Shown piece by piece: positions 24,196 to 37,900 of a stretch of DNA of 64,000 nt (its first letter is position 1; every line of letters begins with the position of its first letter). A model generated the notes under the pieces. The model was not told where the DNA came from. It saw only the letters and a list, made by a program, of their open reading frames with translations, and made no database searches. The stretch covers positions 558,556 through 622,555 of the forward strand of contig CALYLW010000177.1 in assembly GCA_944989445.1 (NCBI GenBank). The letters are read 5' to 3'. A program made the translations under genes and the position numbers. The DNA comes from Ampullaceana balthica (lineage: Eukaryota > Mollusca > Gastropoda > Lymnaeidae).

Positions 24196-24342
24196 GCAAA
24201 TGTCAATTTACGGAGAAATCCGGATATCAGCCGAAAAATTATGTCAGCCAGCCGAAATTTTAAAATCCGGCTAATCCGGATATCAGCCGAAAAATTGTGT
24301 CAGCCAACCGAAATTTAAAAAAAAATTTGGCTGGCAGGTCTA

Positions 24343-24825
24343 GTATGGAACCCATCGACCAAAGAAAGCATTGATAAACTAGAACAAATTCAAAAAAGAG
24401 CTGCCAGATTCATTACTGGAGAATATTCAAAACTGACAAGAATAACACCATTAGTTAAATCATTAAACATTGAAACACTAGAGGATAGAAGAACCAAGAG
24501 CAAATATAGTAATCATACATAAAGCAATTAATTCTAATTTAGAAATACAACACAAAGATAACTTAATACAACCCTCAGATAGACATAAGGATAAAAACAC
24601 CTTTCTTATTCCGTATGCAAGAACAAACACATACACATTTTCATTCTTCCCGTCCGGAATTCGGGCGTGGAATGGGTTGCCTGAAGAATCCAGGAAAACC
24701 AACACTTTATCAACGGTTAAATCTCTAATAAAAATGCAGGACTAAACACAAAACATAGATAAGCGTAGGACGCAATAATCTTCTGTATAGAAGGAGCGTC
24801 TGTAAACAGATAAGATAAGATAAGA
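24343..24825 (+). pseudogene. 3' end of the CR1-like LINE
   Basis: Resumes the RT ORF at VWNPSTKESIDKLEQIQKRA, then ITGEYSKLTRITPLVKSLN and, after frame changes, IRAWNGLPEESRK. The 3' untranslated end is cgcaataatcttctgtatag then aaggagcgtctgtaaacaga and a (taaga)n tail. A paralogous copy in DHCR24 intron 5 (52311-53446) aligns base for base and provides empty sites for two insertions. Confidence 0.9.
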
Positions 24826-25261
24826 CGACACCCTACTTTCCTGTACAAATGTGGGGTTCGTACAGTACTCGCCATATTCCTCTTCCAGCGCATAATATCA
24901 ATGTGGTAATTTTAGATCAAATGCCTTTGACGTGCATATACTTAGCAGGAAAACTGTCATTATGAGGTAAACATTAATTTGAGGAATCGTCCTGTATCTA
25001 TATATTCTATGTCTATCGACAATGAAATGATCCTTGTAATATCAATAGTCACATTCACGAGCTTGGAGGTTAATCACATCAAATGGTTTTTGACATTACC
25101 GCTGCATTGTTCGTTAGCTGTCTTGCTATGCCTTGGCAACTAAACAATTTTTTTTAAAATTATTAAATAAAACAAGCCGAATTCATACTTAATCTTATAG
25201 GGCTTTAAGCAATGTGGGGGCTCATTTTGCTATCACGTCAGTACATGGAAAATCACGTCAA
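24826..25261. other. Spacer, nothing recognised
   Basis: AT-rich, no ORF of interest, no repeat family identified apart from possible MITE edges near 25195-25260. Confidence 0.4.
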
Positions 25262-25645
25262 CGCGGGGAAAGAATGGATCGGTACCTGGTGAAACGGAAA
25301 GATTCCTGCCGGTCGTCTAATACGAAAAAATTTGAGAAGCACTGGCTTACAATTTATTTTATGACCTTTTACATAGCTTCCCGTGTTACGATATTACAAT
25401 GCAGACCTACACTAAATAAATACTTAAATGCCAAAACAAAGTGATTTGAAACATACTTATTATCAAATAGAAAATAAAGTGTGTTTTTTTTTGTTTGTTT
25501 GTTGTTTTTTTATTTGGGTGGGGGGGGGGTCAAAGCTTTGTGACGTAATTTTGGAAAAGTGGGGGGGGGGTAATAACTTTTTGTGGCGAGGGGGGGGGTG
25601 AAAATCGGCCAAAATCGCGTGACGTCATTTATGGACAGCCTCTAA
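25262..25645 (+). repeat. Two abutting MITE fragments
   Basis: 25262-25345 is the right half of the cagtgcttctcaaag hAT-type MITE (gaaagattcctgccggtcg, ending tttgagaagcactg). 25378-25645 is the right half of the ggggccgtcc/gacgtca family, ending gcgtgacgtcatttatggac, and matches the reverse of 8263-8460. Confidence 0.65.
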
Positions 25646-25986
25646 TGCAAATATATGCAATATTTTGGAACTGAAGCATCTGCTTGGAAAGTACAACCTA
25701 GTACTCAATTTAGGAGATTGTGTTCGCCAAAAAATAATCTGTCAAGTACAAAATACCCAATAGTATTCTATGATATTTAATAAAACTCCAGATGTTCAAC
25801 ATAATTTTTAATATAAAGATCAAATTAGTCAAGTTGTGCGATGTGTCCATAAAAATCAAAATTTAGAAGTTTTAGAATATTTCAAAGATGGCAGTGAAAA
25901 CAAAATTAATCAACTGAAGACATTTCTGATATCGTTTTAGGTCACTAAAAGATGATGGTCTCAAAATAATGGAAAACAACGGTTAA

Positions 25987-26248
25987 GGGGCCGTCCATAA
26001 AGTACGTCACGCTCCAGAGGGGGGAGGGGTGTAAGAAAGTGTGACAGGGGGGAGGGGGGTCCAGCCTTGTGTGACGTCACGCTGTTTTGTATTAAATGTT
26101 GATTATTCTGTTAATAAAAAAAATAATTTTTGTTCGAAAGTGTGACTTACTTTGGGGGGGGGGTTCGAGATGTGTGACAGTTTGTGACAGGGGGGAGGGG
26201 GGGTAAAAATTGTCAAAAATAGCGTGACTTACTTTTTTGGACGGCCCC
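25987..26248. mobile_element. MITE with TTAA target duplication
   Basis: 262 bp with inverted ends ggggccgtccataaagtacg and its complement ending ttggacggcccctt, flanked by TTAA (25983-25986 and 26249-26252). TTAA duplications are typical of piggyBac and Kolobok superfamilies. Internal sequence is rich in gggggg runs. Confidence 0.85.
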
Positions 26249-26473
26249 TTAATGTGTGATTATGATGCTGTCATGGCGATACAGAATACAAGAGTATAGA
26301 ATTTAAAATGAAAGACCTAAATGTTAATGTCGAATTAATATATTTTGCTCAAACGATTCATTGAATCTGGTTTATGTACATGCTGCTTCAACTTCAACAA
26401 ATGATGGCCACATTTATTTTCAGAGTGAATTACCGTTCTTCGTGAGATTTTTAACAAATAAATGTTTTTTAAT

Positions 26474-26615
<142 letters not shown>

Positions 26616-26756
26616 ACTCACAAATAATTTATGCAAATTTTATAAGGATGCATTAAATAAGGCTAAAAAAATTGGGAAAACATTGTAATTTCAAGGAAAT
26701 TCCCAGACGAAAATCGAGAGAAGAAAATTTGGCGATGTAAGTGAAGATGCAGCGTT

Positions 26757-26850
26757 AGGGGCCTTCCATAAAGTACGTCACGCTCCGAGGGGGGGGGGTT
26801 GAGGGGTGTAAGAAAGTGTGACACTTTATGACGGGGGGGGGGAGGGTCAG
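26757..26850 (+). repeat. Left fragment of the TTAA MITE family
   Basis: aggggccttccataaagtac, gtcacgctcc and the following G-rich block match the left half of the element at 25987-26248. The right half is missing. Confidence 0.75.
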
Positions 26851-27049
26851 GTATATATTTTTAGTAGAATTTAAATTTTAAATAGCTTTAAAATAATTTT
26901 CAAAATTTTTTTGAAACATTAGAATTAGTTTTATGTCAAAATAGCATGAAATGCGTATCTCCTGAATGTGATAATAAATCTGAATCTGAATTGGATGCAG
27001 TGGGACTGATATCGAAGGATCAGGAATGGTTTGACAATCATCTTCGTAT

Positions 27050-28970
27050 CAGTGGCGTAGCGAGAGGGGGGCAGGGGGGGGCAAATGCCCCAGGCGGCAT
27101 TTTTTAGGGGCGGCAAATTCCTCGTTGTTAATTAAATTCTTTTAAAATCCTTAAAAAATAAACATAATAATAAAGAAAAAAGAAAGAAATTCAGAAAATT
27201 AACAAAGGAGCTATCGTAAACTTATCAAAATTTCTACTGCCAAAACTTCAAAGTCCATATTAGATATAAATTATTCTGATATATATGCTACTGAACTGAA
27301 TAACCAAAAGGCGTAAGTAGTATGCGAACTTGATACTAATCTGCTGGTAACTTAATTGATTTTACAAATTTGAAATACATTCCTGTTTTAGTAGCGAACA
27401 TTTGTGTACCCTATCAAATTCAAACATGAGCCAATCAAATGCTCAGGGCGGCACTTTTTTGTTGGAGGAGGGGGCGGTTAATTCCTTATTATTAATTAGC
27501 TTGTAAAAGTGACTTAAATAAAAGTTAAATAAAATAAAAGAGAAGCCAAGAAAAAAGTTTTAAAAATAAATAAGAACCCATATTACAATACGGGAGCGTT
27601 TTAATGCCAAAACTGAAAACTCCATAATGAATGAATCTAAAGCCTTCTGATACTAATGTCACTGAAATGAAAACAAGGGGACTCAAGCAATATAAAAAAT
27701 GACACTGATATGCTGGTACCTAAAACTGATTCAAAATTTTTTGCCGCCCGTCGTGTAAAAGCGAAAATTGCTGTATCCGTTTAATTCCAACAACAAATTT
27801 ATTTGTTACAGACGCTCCTTCTATACAGAAGATTATTGCGTCCTACGCTATCTATAAAATTTCAAAAACAAATGTGAAATTAATTGATATAAATATACGA
27901 GAGTTCAAGAAAGACTCAAAGACATAAATTTCAATGTCAAATCTCTCTCAAACAGTTCGTTAAACCCGGTTTCCTTAAATACTGCTCCAATTTAAACAAA
28001 CTTTCCAACTATTTGTGGTACATTCAAACGGAGTATACGCATTCTTTTCCATACCCACGGGCCATTAGAAAAATATATTTGCTGCTACAGGCAAGGCACT
28101 TAACATACATCAAGTTACAAAATAGTGAAGATAACATGAACCCATTTTGATGATAATTTGAAAGCTATTGAAAAACTGTCTGAGGCAGACAAAGGACTAA
28201 ACACACGAATAGACACAGGTTCTTTGCTATTCAAATTGAAATATCCTATCTTTTCTATTTTATTTTACGTTTGGAATTATGTACTATCTGGAAAGGTACT
28301 TTATGAAGACAATGTGGCCCAAAATTATAGTGCTTAAAATATGCTTTGCAGAGGTTACTTACAGAGAAACTAATGGAATACTTAAAGGATGCTTGAACGT
28401 TTGCTAAACTTTCATATGGAACGTTATCATTTTAATTTAACCGTCCAGTCAAAGAACGAGAAAGCAAATTATTGGAGATCAAAGCAAATATGTAGCCATG
28501 TTATGTAGAAAAGCAGTTTGAAAATAAAGTTGTATTCTTCATAAGATGAGATTACAGGAGAAACTCTAATGTTTTGGCAGTTACAGAATTCGGAAAAAAA
28601 ACATGATACCAGCTAATCTACAGGACTTTGCATGCCAGCTATGTGAAAAGCTTCTCTAAAATTAAGTAAACGAAGACTTGATTACAATCAATAATGAATA
28701 CACTAAGATTGAATAATCTATAGCTATTTTGGCTTTTGAGCATCGTATTGCTAACAATATTGATATATCAAAGATTGTGACACGAGGAAAAGAAGAAAAC
28801 TTCAATTTTAATCAAGAAATTAAAGCTCTTCTATTTATTCTAACATAAACATGTATAGTTTTCCTTATTACTTTCTAATAAAACATTTCTCTTCTTTATA
28901 CCATCAACATATTTTTTCGCGGCAAAGATGGGTTCTGCCCCAGGCGGCAAATACCCACGCTACGCCGCTG
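27050..28970. mobile_element. Degraded hAT element with TIRs and decayed 8-bp duplication
   Basis: Left end cagtggcgtagcgagagggg and right end cacgctacgccgctg are inverted repeats, each followed inward by a gccccaggcggc(a) block. Flanks are cttcgtat and gttcgtac, sharing ttcgta. The left terminal block recurs degenerately at about 27437-27500. On the plus strand near 28690-28840, AILAFEHRIANNIDISKIV resembles the C-terminal hAT dimerisation region. A LINE tail fragment sits at 27805-27852. The rest is heavily mutated. Confidence 0.78.
27805..27852 (-). repeat. Short 3' tail of the CR1-like LINE
   Basis: acagacgctccttctataca then gaagattattgcgtcctacg is the reverse complement of the LINE 3' end at 24768-24812. 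Similar tails lie at 31797-31832 and 41330-41398. Confidence 0.75.
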
Positions 28971-29429
28971 GTTCGTACCAGCCAATATTTCACACAAATT
29001 GTTAAATATCAGGACATGAAAAGTTGCGACAAAGTATGAAGCTCATATTTCAACGTTTTACCTTCAAGATTCTTTCCTCCTCCAATCCCAATCAACCAAA
29101 CAGTTGATGGACTCAAAGCTTCAGAAAGAGCAGATGCAGATTCTCATAAATTTACTTCCTTGTTTGTAGCACAAACTCTCAAATTTGATGACATTATGCC
29201 AAGATCAACAGGAGTTCAAATTACAACCATATGATTACAAGCTTATTTGATCGACTTTGCAAAGTATGTTACTTATATTTTACCTCACAAACAATGTTGA
29301 AGAAACATGCAGGACAACACAGAGCTCGGGCACAGGAGAATGTGCCCACCCAAACTGTTCAAGCATCAACTCAGATAAAACGCATCCGTCCTTTGAGAAT
29401 CGCTTCTAGACGACAAAGAGAACCTATGG

Positions 29430-31613
29430 CAGATATTGCCAGAAGAGAAACACGATCAGCTCCGTGGTATTCAACAATAAGGGAAGAACTTCGACGCGCC
29501 AAGAAAGCTCGACGTATAGCAGAAAATACTTGGTTGAAGTCGAGACTTGTCGTCAATAAGCAAATTTATTCCGCTGCCAAGCGATGTGTTACTAATATTG
29601 TACATCAAGCAAAAACATTATATTTTAATAATAAAATAATCACAAGTAGTACTAGTATGCAGCTATTTAACGTATGCAATAACCTCAGAGGGAGTGGTAA
29701 AGCTATGGTCCTTCCCTCTGTGTATCCCCTGCATCAGCAACCACTGGCAACCAGATATATTTTGTAACTTTTTTATCAACAAAATTGCTAAAATTCGTGA
29801 TGAACTTGACAGAACGTTGTTGCCACCACATGATTTATCTCCTTCTTTTGCTGTGAGGTCAAGCTTTGACATGTTCCAGTCTGTTACGGAAAATGAGGTC
29901 AAAAGTATTATTCTAAAATTTAAGCCAACGTCCTGCCCTCTTGATCCCATCCCCACTCCACTATTGGTTGAGTCATTAGATCTCTTACTCCCAACAGTAA
30001 CTAATATAGTTAATGAAAGTCTAAAATCTGGCACCTTTCCTTCATTATGTAAATCTGCTATTATAAAACCCTTGCTGAAAAAACAAGGGTTAGACCAAAA
30101 CAATTTAAACAACTATCGACCTGTGTCTAATATTTCATTTTTGTCGAAAGTCATTGAAAAACTAGTCTTAAAACAACTTTTTTCTTATCTAAATGACCAC
30201 ACTCTTCTAAGTCCTAATCAGTCGGCCTACAGACCTTCTCACAGCACAGAGACCACTCTGTTGAAGGTAACAAATGACCTCCTACTCGCACTGGACAGTG
30301 GGAAAATTTCTATATTGGTCCTCTTAGATCTTAGTGCAGCCTTTGACACTGTCGACCATCAAACGCTGCTGAAAACTCTGCAAACATTATTTTGGAATTT
30401 CTGGCTCAGTTCTGGCTTGGTTTCAATCATACTTATCTAACAGATCACAGGTAGTATCAGTAGATGGCTGTATCTCTCACAAAGCTGACTTGCTTTATGG
30501 TGTGCCTCAGGGCTCTGTTTTGGGTCCGGTACTTTTTGTACTGTATACAAGACCACTACTTCTACTGCTCGAAAAGCATTCAGTTAAAAGCCAATCATTT
30601 GCAGATGATACTCAGCTATATACTCACACTGATCCCTCTAATATGGACTCCGCTGTCCAATTGATGCAAGGGTGCATTGGTGAAGTAAAGTCTTGGATGA
30701 CGTTAAGCAAACTCAAGCTGAATGATGACAAGACTGAAGCACTTCTATTTTGCAACAATAAATCACGCAGTACTTTGTCTCTTCCGAAGTCAATTCACGT
30801 AGCCAGTTCGGATATTCTGTTCACAACATCGACTAGGAATCTTGGCTACATTATTTCTGACAACATGTCTATTAACAACTTCATCAATCACATCTGTCGC
30901 TCTGCCTACACTGCCATTCGTCAGATCAGCTCAATCCGTCATTACTTAACAGTTAGTGCAACAAAAACTCTAGTCTGTGCTCTTGTACTAGCTCGTATGG
31001 ATTACTGCAATTCTCTTCTGTCAGGTGCGCCAAAACAATGCATTGAAAAACTACAGAAAGTTCAAAATTCAGCTGCCAGACTGGTGCTCAAGGCAAAAAA
31101 AAATGACCATGTTACTCCACTTCTTCGCTCACTTCATTGGCTGCCTATACAAGCCCGTATTGATTACAAACCTTCTTTTCGGACTCATGCCCATCGTATC
31201 TTACTGATCTTTTGTCGGTCTACTCACCCACTCGCCAGCTACGATCACACGCGTTCTCTCTGTTCCTACGACACGCACCAAAACATTTGGTGAAAGGTCG
31301 TTCTCTTTTTGTGCAGCCAAACAATGGAATTCTCTACCATTACACATACGTAGTATTCAAACAACCAAGTCCTTCAAGACTGCACTTAAGACACATCTTT
31401 TCAAAATTTATTTTCAAAATTAATGAAAAAACATTTCTTGTAAATGATTAACGTAGCTTATGTATAATGTACTGTAATTTTTTGTGTTTGTTATGATATG
31501 AAATTTAATTTAATACTTATAGGTATGTTATTTCTTTCATGTAAAGCGCTGTGAGCCCAGTTCCTTACTGGGATACAGCGCTATATAAATAATCAATTTA
31601 TTATTATTATTAA
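29430..31613 (+). pseudogene. CR1/L2-type LINE, 5'-truncated, reverse transcriptase and 3' tail
   Basis: No endonuclease remains. The linker (APWYSTIREELRRAKKARR) is followed by RT motifs: TSCPLDPIPTPLLVESLD, NNYRPVSNISFLSKVIEK, QSAYRPSHSTETTLLKV, LVLLDLSAAFDTVDHQTLL, YGVPQGSVLGPVLFVLYT, SFADDTQLY and LNDDKTEALLF, then the C-terminal PLLRSLHWLPIQARIDYK region. Frameshifts occur near 29760, 30420 and 31230. The 3' end carries a short hairpin (agcgctgtgagccc...gggatacagcgct), then atataaataatcaattta and (att)n, typical of CR1/L2 elements. It differs clearly from the LINE at 12342 (different RT wording, different tail). Confidence 0.9.
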
Positions 31614-31936
31614 AATGCACATACAGAGGCTGTTGAGTGGCTAGATGAGGTCGAGTTGGTCTGTCTGCAATTATTCTTCCAGGAAACGATGGTGGTGAAA
31701 TATTTGATTTTTATCGGTTACTGGACTTAATTGACAATCACTTCAAATTGGTATTTTTTTTTCTTAACATGACAGTGACTTTTATTTTTAAAAAGGAGGC
31801 TCCTTCTATATAGAAGATCATTGCGTCATACTTTTACTGATATTGCAAGTAGAAGAACATACAGTTTCTGCTGGCCTGTTGACGTCACGGGAAATAAACA
31901 TGAATTAATGAATCCAGCCAACTTGATTTATCAAAA
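31614..31936. other. Spacer with a short LINE tail at 31797-31832
   Basis: Contains a ctccttctatatagaagatc remnant of the CR1-like LINE 3' end on the minus strand. Nothing else recognised. Confidence 0.5.
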
Positions 31937-34900
31937 CTTAATCATGGTATTTATGCCCTGCCTAATACAATCTTAATCATGGTATTTATGCCCTGCCTAA
32001 TACAAACTTAATCATGGTATTTATGCCCTGCATAATAACTTAATCATGGTATTTATGCCCTGCCTAATACAAACTTAATCATGGTATTTATGCCATGCCT
32101 AATAACTTAATCATGGTATTTATGCCCTGCCTAATACAAACTTAATCATGGTATTTATGCCCTGCCTAATACAAACTTAATCATGGTATTTATGCCCTGC
32201 CTAATAACTTAATCATGGTATTTATGCCCTGCCTAATACAAACTTAATCATGGTATTTATGCCCTGCCTAATACAAACTTAATTATGGTATTTATGCCCT
32301 GTCTAATACAAAATTAATCATGGTATTTATGCCCTGCCTAATACAAACTTAATCATGGTATTTATGCCCTGCCTAATACAAACTTAATCATGGTATTTTT
32401 GCCCTGCCTAATACAAACTTAATCATGGTATTTGTGCACTGCCTAATAACTTAATCATGGTATTTATGCCCTGCCTAATACAAACTTAATCATGGTATTT
32501 ATGCCCTGCCTAATACAAACTAAATTATGGTATTTATGCCATGTCTAATACAAAATTAATCATGGTATTTATGCCCTGCCTAATACAAACTTAATCATGG
32601 TATTTGTGCACTGCCTAATAACTTAATCATGGTATTTATGCCCTGCTTAATACAAACTTAATCATGGTATTTATGCCCTGCCTAATAACTTAATCATGGT
32701 ATTTATGCCCTGCCTAATACAAAATTAATCATGGTATTTATGCCCTGCCTAATACAAAATTAATCATGGTATTTATGCCCTGCCTAATACAAACTTAATC
32801 ATGGTATTTTTTCCCTGCCTAATACAAACTTAATCATGGTATTTATGTCCTGCCTAATACAAACTTAATCATGGTATTTGTGCACTGCCTAATAACTTAA
32901 TCATGGTATTTATGCCCTGCCTAATACAAACTTAATCATGGTATTTATGCCCTGCCTAATACAAACTAAATTATGGTATTTATGCCATGTCTAATACAAA
33001 ATTAATCATGGTATTTATGCCCTGCCTAATACAAACTTAATCATGGTATTTGTGCACTGCCTAATAACTTAATCATGGTATTTATGCCCTGCTTAATACA
33101 AACTTAATCATGGTATTTATGCCCTGCCTAATACAAACTTAATCATGGTATTTATGCCCTGCCTAATACAAACTAAATTATGGTATTTATGCCATGTCTA
33201 ATACAAAATTAATCATGGTATTTATGCCCTGCCTAATACAAACTTAATCATGGTATTTGTGCACTGCCTAATAACTTAATCATGGTATTTATGCCCTGCT
33301 TAATACAAACTTAATCATGGTATTTATGCCCTGCCTAATACAAACTTAATTATGGTATTTATGCCCTGTCTAATACAAAATTAATCATGGTATTTATGCC
33401 CTGCCTAATACAAAATTAATCATGGTATTTATGCCCTGCCTAATACAAACTTAATCATGGTATTTTTTCCCTGCCTAATACAAACTTAATCATGGTATTT
33501 ATGTCCTGCCTAATAACTTAATCATGGTATTTATGCCCTGCCTAATAACTTAATCATGGTATTTATGTCCTGCCTAATACAAACTTAATCATGGTATTTA
33601 TGTCCTGCCTAATACAAACTTAATCGTGGTATTTATGCCCTGCCTAATACAAACTTAATCATGGTATTTATGCCCTGCCTAATACAAACTTAATCATGGT
33701 ATTTATGCCCTGCCTAATACAAACTTAATCATGGTATTTTTGCCCTGCCTAATACAAACTTAATCATGGTATTTGTGCACTGCCTAATAACTTAATCATG
33801 GTATTTATGCCCTGCCTAATACAAACTTAATCATGGTATTTATGCCCTGCCTAATACAAACTAAATTATGGTATTTATGCCATGTCTAATACAAAATTAA
33901 TCATGGTATTTATGCCCTGCCTAATACAAACTTAATCATGGTATTTGTGCACTGCCTAATAACTTAATCATGGTATTTATGCCCTGCCTAATACAAACTT
34001 AATTATGGTATTTATGCCCTGTCTAATACAAAATTAATCATGGTATTTATGCCCTGCCTAATACAAAATTAATCATGGTATTTATGCCCTGCCTAATACA
34101 AACTTAATCATGGTATTTTTTCCCTGCCTAATACAAACTTAATCATGGTATTTATGTCCTGCCTAATACAAACTTAATCATGGTATTTGTGCACTGCCTA
34201 ATAACTTAATCATGGTATTTATGCCCTGCCTAATACAAACTTAATCATGGTATTTATGCCCTGCCTAATACAAACTAAATTATGGTATTTATGCCATGTC
34301 TAATACAAAATTAATCATGGTATTTATGCCCTGCCTAATACAAACTTAATCATGGTATTTGTGCACTGCCTAATAACTTAATCATGGTATTTATGCCCTG
34401 CTTAATACAAACTTAATCATGGTATTTATGCCCTGCCTAATACAAACTTAATCATGGTATTTATGCCCTGCCTAATACAAAATTAATCATGGTATTTATG
34501 CCATGTCTAATACAAAATTAATCATGGTATTTATGCCCTGCCTAATACAAACTTAATCATGGTATTTGTGCACTGCCTAATAACTTAATCATGGTATTTA
34601 TGCCCTGCTTAATACAAACTTAATCATGGTATTTATGCCCTGCCTAATACAAACTTAATTATGGTATTTATGCCCTGTCTAATACAAAATTAATCATGGT
34701 ATTTATGCCCTGCCTAATACAAAATTAATCATGGTATTTATGCCCTGCCTAATACAAACTTAATCATGGTATTTTTTCCCTGCCTAATACAAACTTAATC
34801 ATGGTATTTATGTCCTGCCTAATAACTTAATCATGGTATTTATGCCCTGCCTAATAACTTAATCATGGTATTTATGTCCTGCCTAATACAAACTTAATCA

Positions 34901-37900
34901 TGGTATTTATGTCCTGCCTAATACAAACTTAATCGTGGTATTTATGCCCTGCCTAATACAAACTTAATCATGGTATTTATGCCCTGCCTAATACAAACTA
35001 AATTATGGTATTTATGCCATGTCTAATACAAAATTAATCATGGTATTTATGCCCTGCCTAATACAAACTTAATCATGGTATTTGTGCACTGCCTAATAAC
35101 TTAATCATGGTATTTATGCCCTGCTTAATACAAACTTAATCATGGTATTTATGCCCTGCCTAATACAAACTTAATCATGGTATTTATGCCCTGCCTAATA
35201 CAAACTAAATTATGGTATTTATGCCATGTCTAATACAAAATTAATCATGGTATTTATGCCCTGCCTAATACAAACTTAATCATGGTATTTGTGCACTGCC
35301 TAATAACTTAATCATGGTATTTATGCCCTGCTTAATACAAACTTAATCATGGTATTTATGCCCTGCCTAATACAAACTTAATTATGGTATTTATGCCCTG
35401 TCTAATACAAAATTAATCATGGTATTTATGCCCTGCCTAATACAAAATTAATCATGGTATTTATGCCCTGCCTAATACAAACTTAATCATGGTATTTTTT
35501 CCCTGCCTAATACAAACTTAATCATGGTATTTATGTCCTGCCTAATAACTTAATCATGGTATTTATGCCCTGCCTAATAACTTAATCATGGTATTTATGT
35601 CCTGCCTAATACAAACTTAATCATGGTATTTATGTCCTGCCTAATACAAACTTAATCGTGGTATTTATGCCCTGCCTAATACAAACTTAATCATGGTATT
35701 TATGCCCTGCCTAATACAAACTTAATCATGGTATTTATGTCCTGCCTAATACAAACTTAATCATGGTATTTATGTCCTGCCTAATACAAACTTAATCATG
35801 GTATTTATGTCCTGCCTAATACAAACTTAATCATGGTATTTATGTCCTGCCTAATACAAACTTAATCATGGTATTTATGTCCTGCCTAATACAAACTTAA
35901 TCATGGTATTTATGTCCTGCCTAATACAAACTTAATCATGGTATTTATGTCCTGCCTAATACAAACTTAATCATGGTATTTATGTCCTGCCTAATACAAA
36001 CTTAATCATGGTATTTATGTCCTGCCTAATACAAACTTAATCATGGTATTTATGTCCTGCCTAATACAAACTTAATCATGGTATTTATGTCCTGCCTAAT
36101 ACAAACTTAATCATGGTATTTATGCCCTGCCTAATACAAACTTAATCATGGTATTTTTGCCCTGCCTAATACAAACTTAATCATGGTATTTGTGCACTGC
36201 CTAATAACTTAATCATGGTATTTATGCCCTGCCTAATACAAACTTAATCATGGTATTTATGCCCTGCCTAATACAAACTAAATTATGGTATTTATGCCAT
36301 GTCTAATACAAAATTAATCATGGTATTTATGCCCTGCCTAATACAAACTTAATCATGGTATTTGTGCACTGCCTAATAACTTAATCATGGTATTTATGCC
36401 CTGCCTAATACAAACTTAATTATGGTATTTATGCCCTGTCTAATACAAAATTAATCATGGTATTTATGCCCTGCCTAATACAAAATTAATCATGGTATTT
36501 ATGCCCTGCCTAATACAAACTTAATCATGTTATTTTTTCCCTGCCTAATACAAACTTAATCATGGTATTTATGTCCTGCCTAATACAAACTTAATCATGG
36601 TATTTGTGCACTGCCTAATAACTTAATCATGGTATTTATGCCCTGCCTAATACAAACTTAATCATGGTATTTATGCCCTGCCTAATACAAACTAAATTAT
36701 GGTATTTATGCCATGTCTAATACAAAATTAATCATGGTATTTATGCCCTGCCTAATACAAACTTAATCATGGTATTTGTGCACTGCCTAATAACTTAATC
36801 ATGGTATTTATGCCCTGCTTAATACAAACTTAATCATGGTATTTATGCCCTGCCTAATACAAACTTAATCATGGTATTTATGCCCTGCCTAATACAAAAC
36901 TTAATCATGGTATTTATGCCATGTCTAATACAAAATTAATCATGGTATTTATGCCCTGCCTAATACAAACTTAATCATGGTATTTGTGCACTGCCTAATA
37001 ACTTAATCATGGTATTTATGCCCTGCTTAATACAAACTTAATCATGGTATTTATGCCCTGCCTAATACAAACTTAATTATGGTATTTATGCCCTGTCTAA
37101 TACAAAATTAATCATGGTATTTATGCCCTGCCTAATACAAAATTAATCATGGTATTTATGCCCTGCCTAATACAAACTTAATCATGGTATTTTTTCCCTG
37201 CCTAATACAAACTTAATCATGGTATTTATGTCCTGCCTAATAACTTAATCATGGTATTTATGCCCTGCCTAATAACTTAATCATGGTATTTATGTCCTGC
37301 CTAATACAAACTTAATCATGGTATTTATGTCCTGCCTAATACAAACTTAATCGTGGTATTTATGCCCTGCCTAATACAAACTTAATCATGGTATTTATGC
37401 CCTGCCTAATACAAACTAAATTATGGTATTTATGCCATGTCTAATACAAAATTAATCATGGTATTTATGCCCTGCCTAATACAAACTTAATCATGGTATT
37501 TGTGCACTGCCTAATAACTTAATCATGGTATTTATGCCCTGCTTAATACAAACTTAATCATGGTATTTATGCCCTGCCTAATACAAACTTAATCATGGTA
37601 TTTATGCCCTGCCTAATACAAACTAAATTATGGTATTTATGCCATGTCTAATACAAAATTAATCATGGTATTTATGCCCTGCCTAATACAAACTTAATCA
37701 TGGTATTTGTGCACTGCCTAATAACTTAATCATGGTATTTATGCCCTGCTTAATACAAACTTAATCATGGTATTTATGCCCTGCCTAATACAAACTTAAT
37801 TATGGTATTTATGCCCTGTCTAATACAAAATTAATCATGGTATTTATGCCCTGCCTAATACAAAATTAATCATGGTATTTATGCCCTGCCTAATACAAAC

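Larger units (their letters stand above)
15356..24342. mobile_element. About 9 kb composite insertion splitting the CR1-like LINE
   Basis: Both edges carry gtatgg (15350-15355 and 24343-24348), and LINE codons run on across the gap (ASSVW then NPSTKES). The outer element seems to be a hAT-type transposon: near-terminal inverted words tagacccctcagcc and ggctggcaggtcta, plus a BED-finger coding relic at 23640-24195. Inside it lie the fold-back arms, the 7 kb element 15966-22985 and everything that element contains. The exact outer duplication is imperfect, so separate fragments brought together cannot be fully excluded. Confidence 0.6.
26941..29400 (+). pseudogene. Unnamed ORF, split by a hAT insertion, fused into a LINE
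   Basis: Left of the hAT at 27050-28970 the frame reads MKCVSPECDNKSESELD and KDQEWFDNHLR. Right of it the same frame continues TSQYFTQIVKYQDMKSCDKV, a stop, then SSYFNVLPSRFFPPPIPINQ and FTSLFVAQTLKFDDIMPRST. After a frameshift come CKVCYLYFTSQTMLKKHAGQ, with a C-x2-C...H-x3-H zinc-finger spacing. I do not recognise a named gene; the segments remind me of an uncharacterised repeat-associated family in marine invertebrates. At about 29400-29450 it gives way to LINE codons. Confidence 0.5.
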
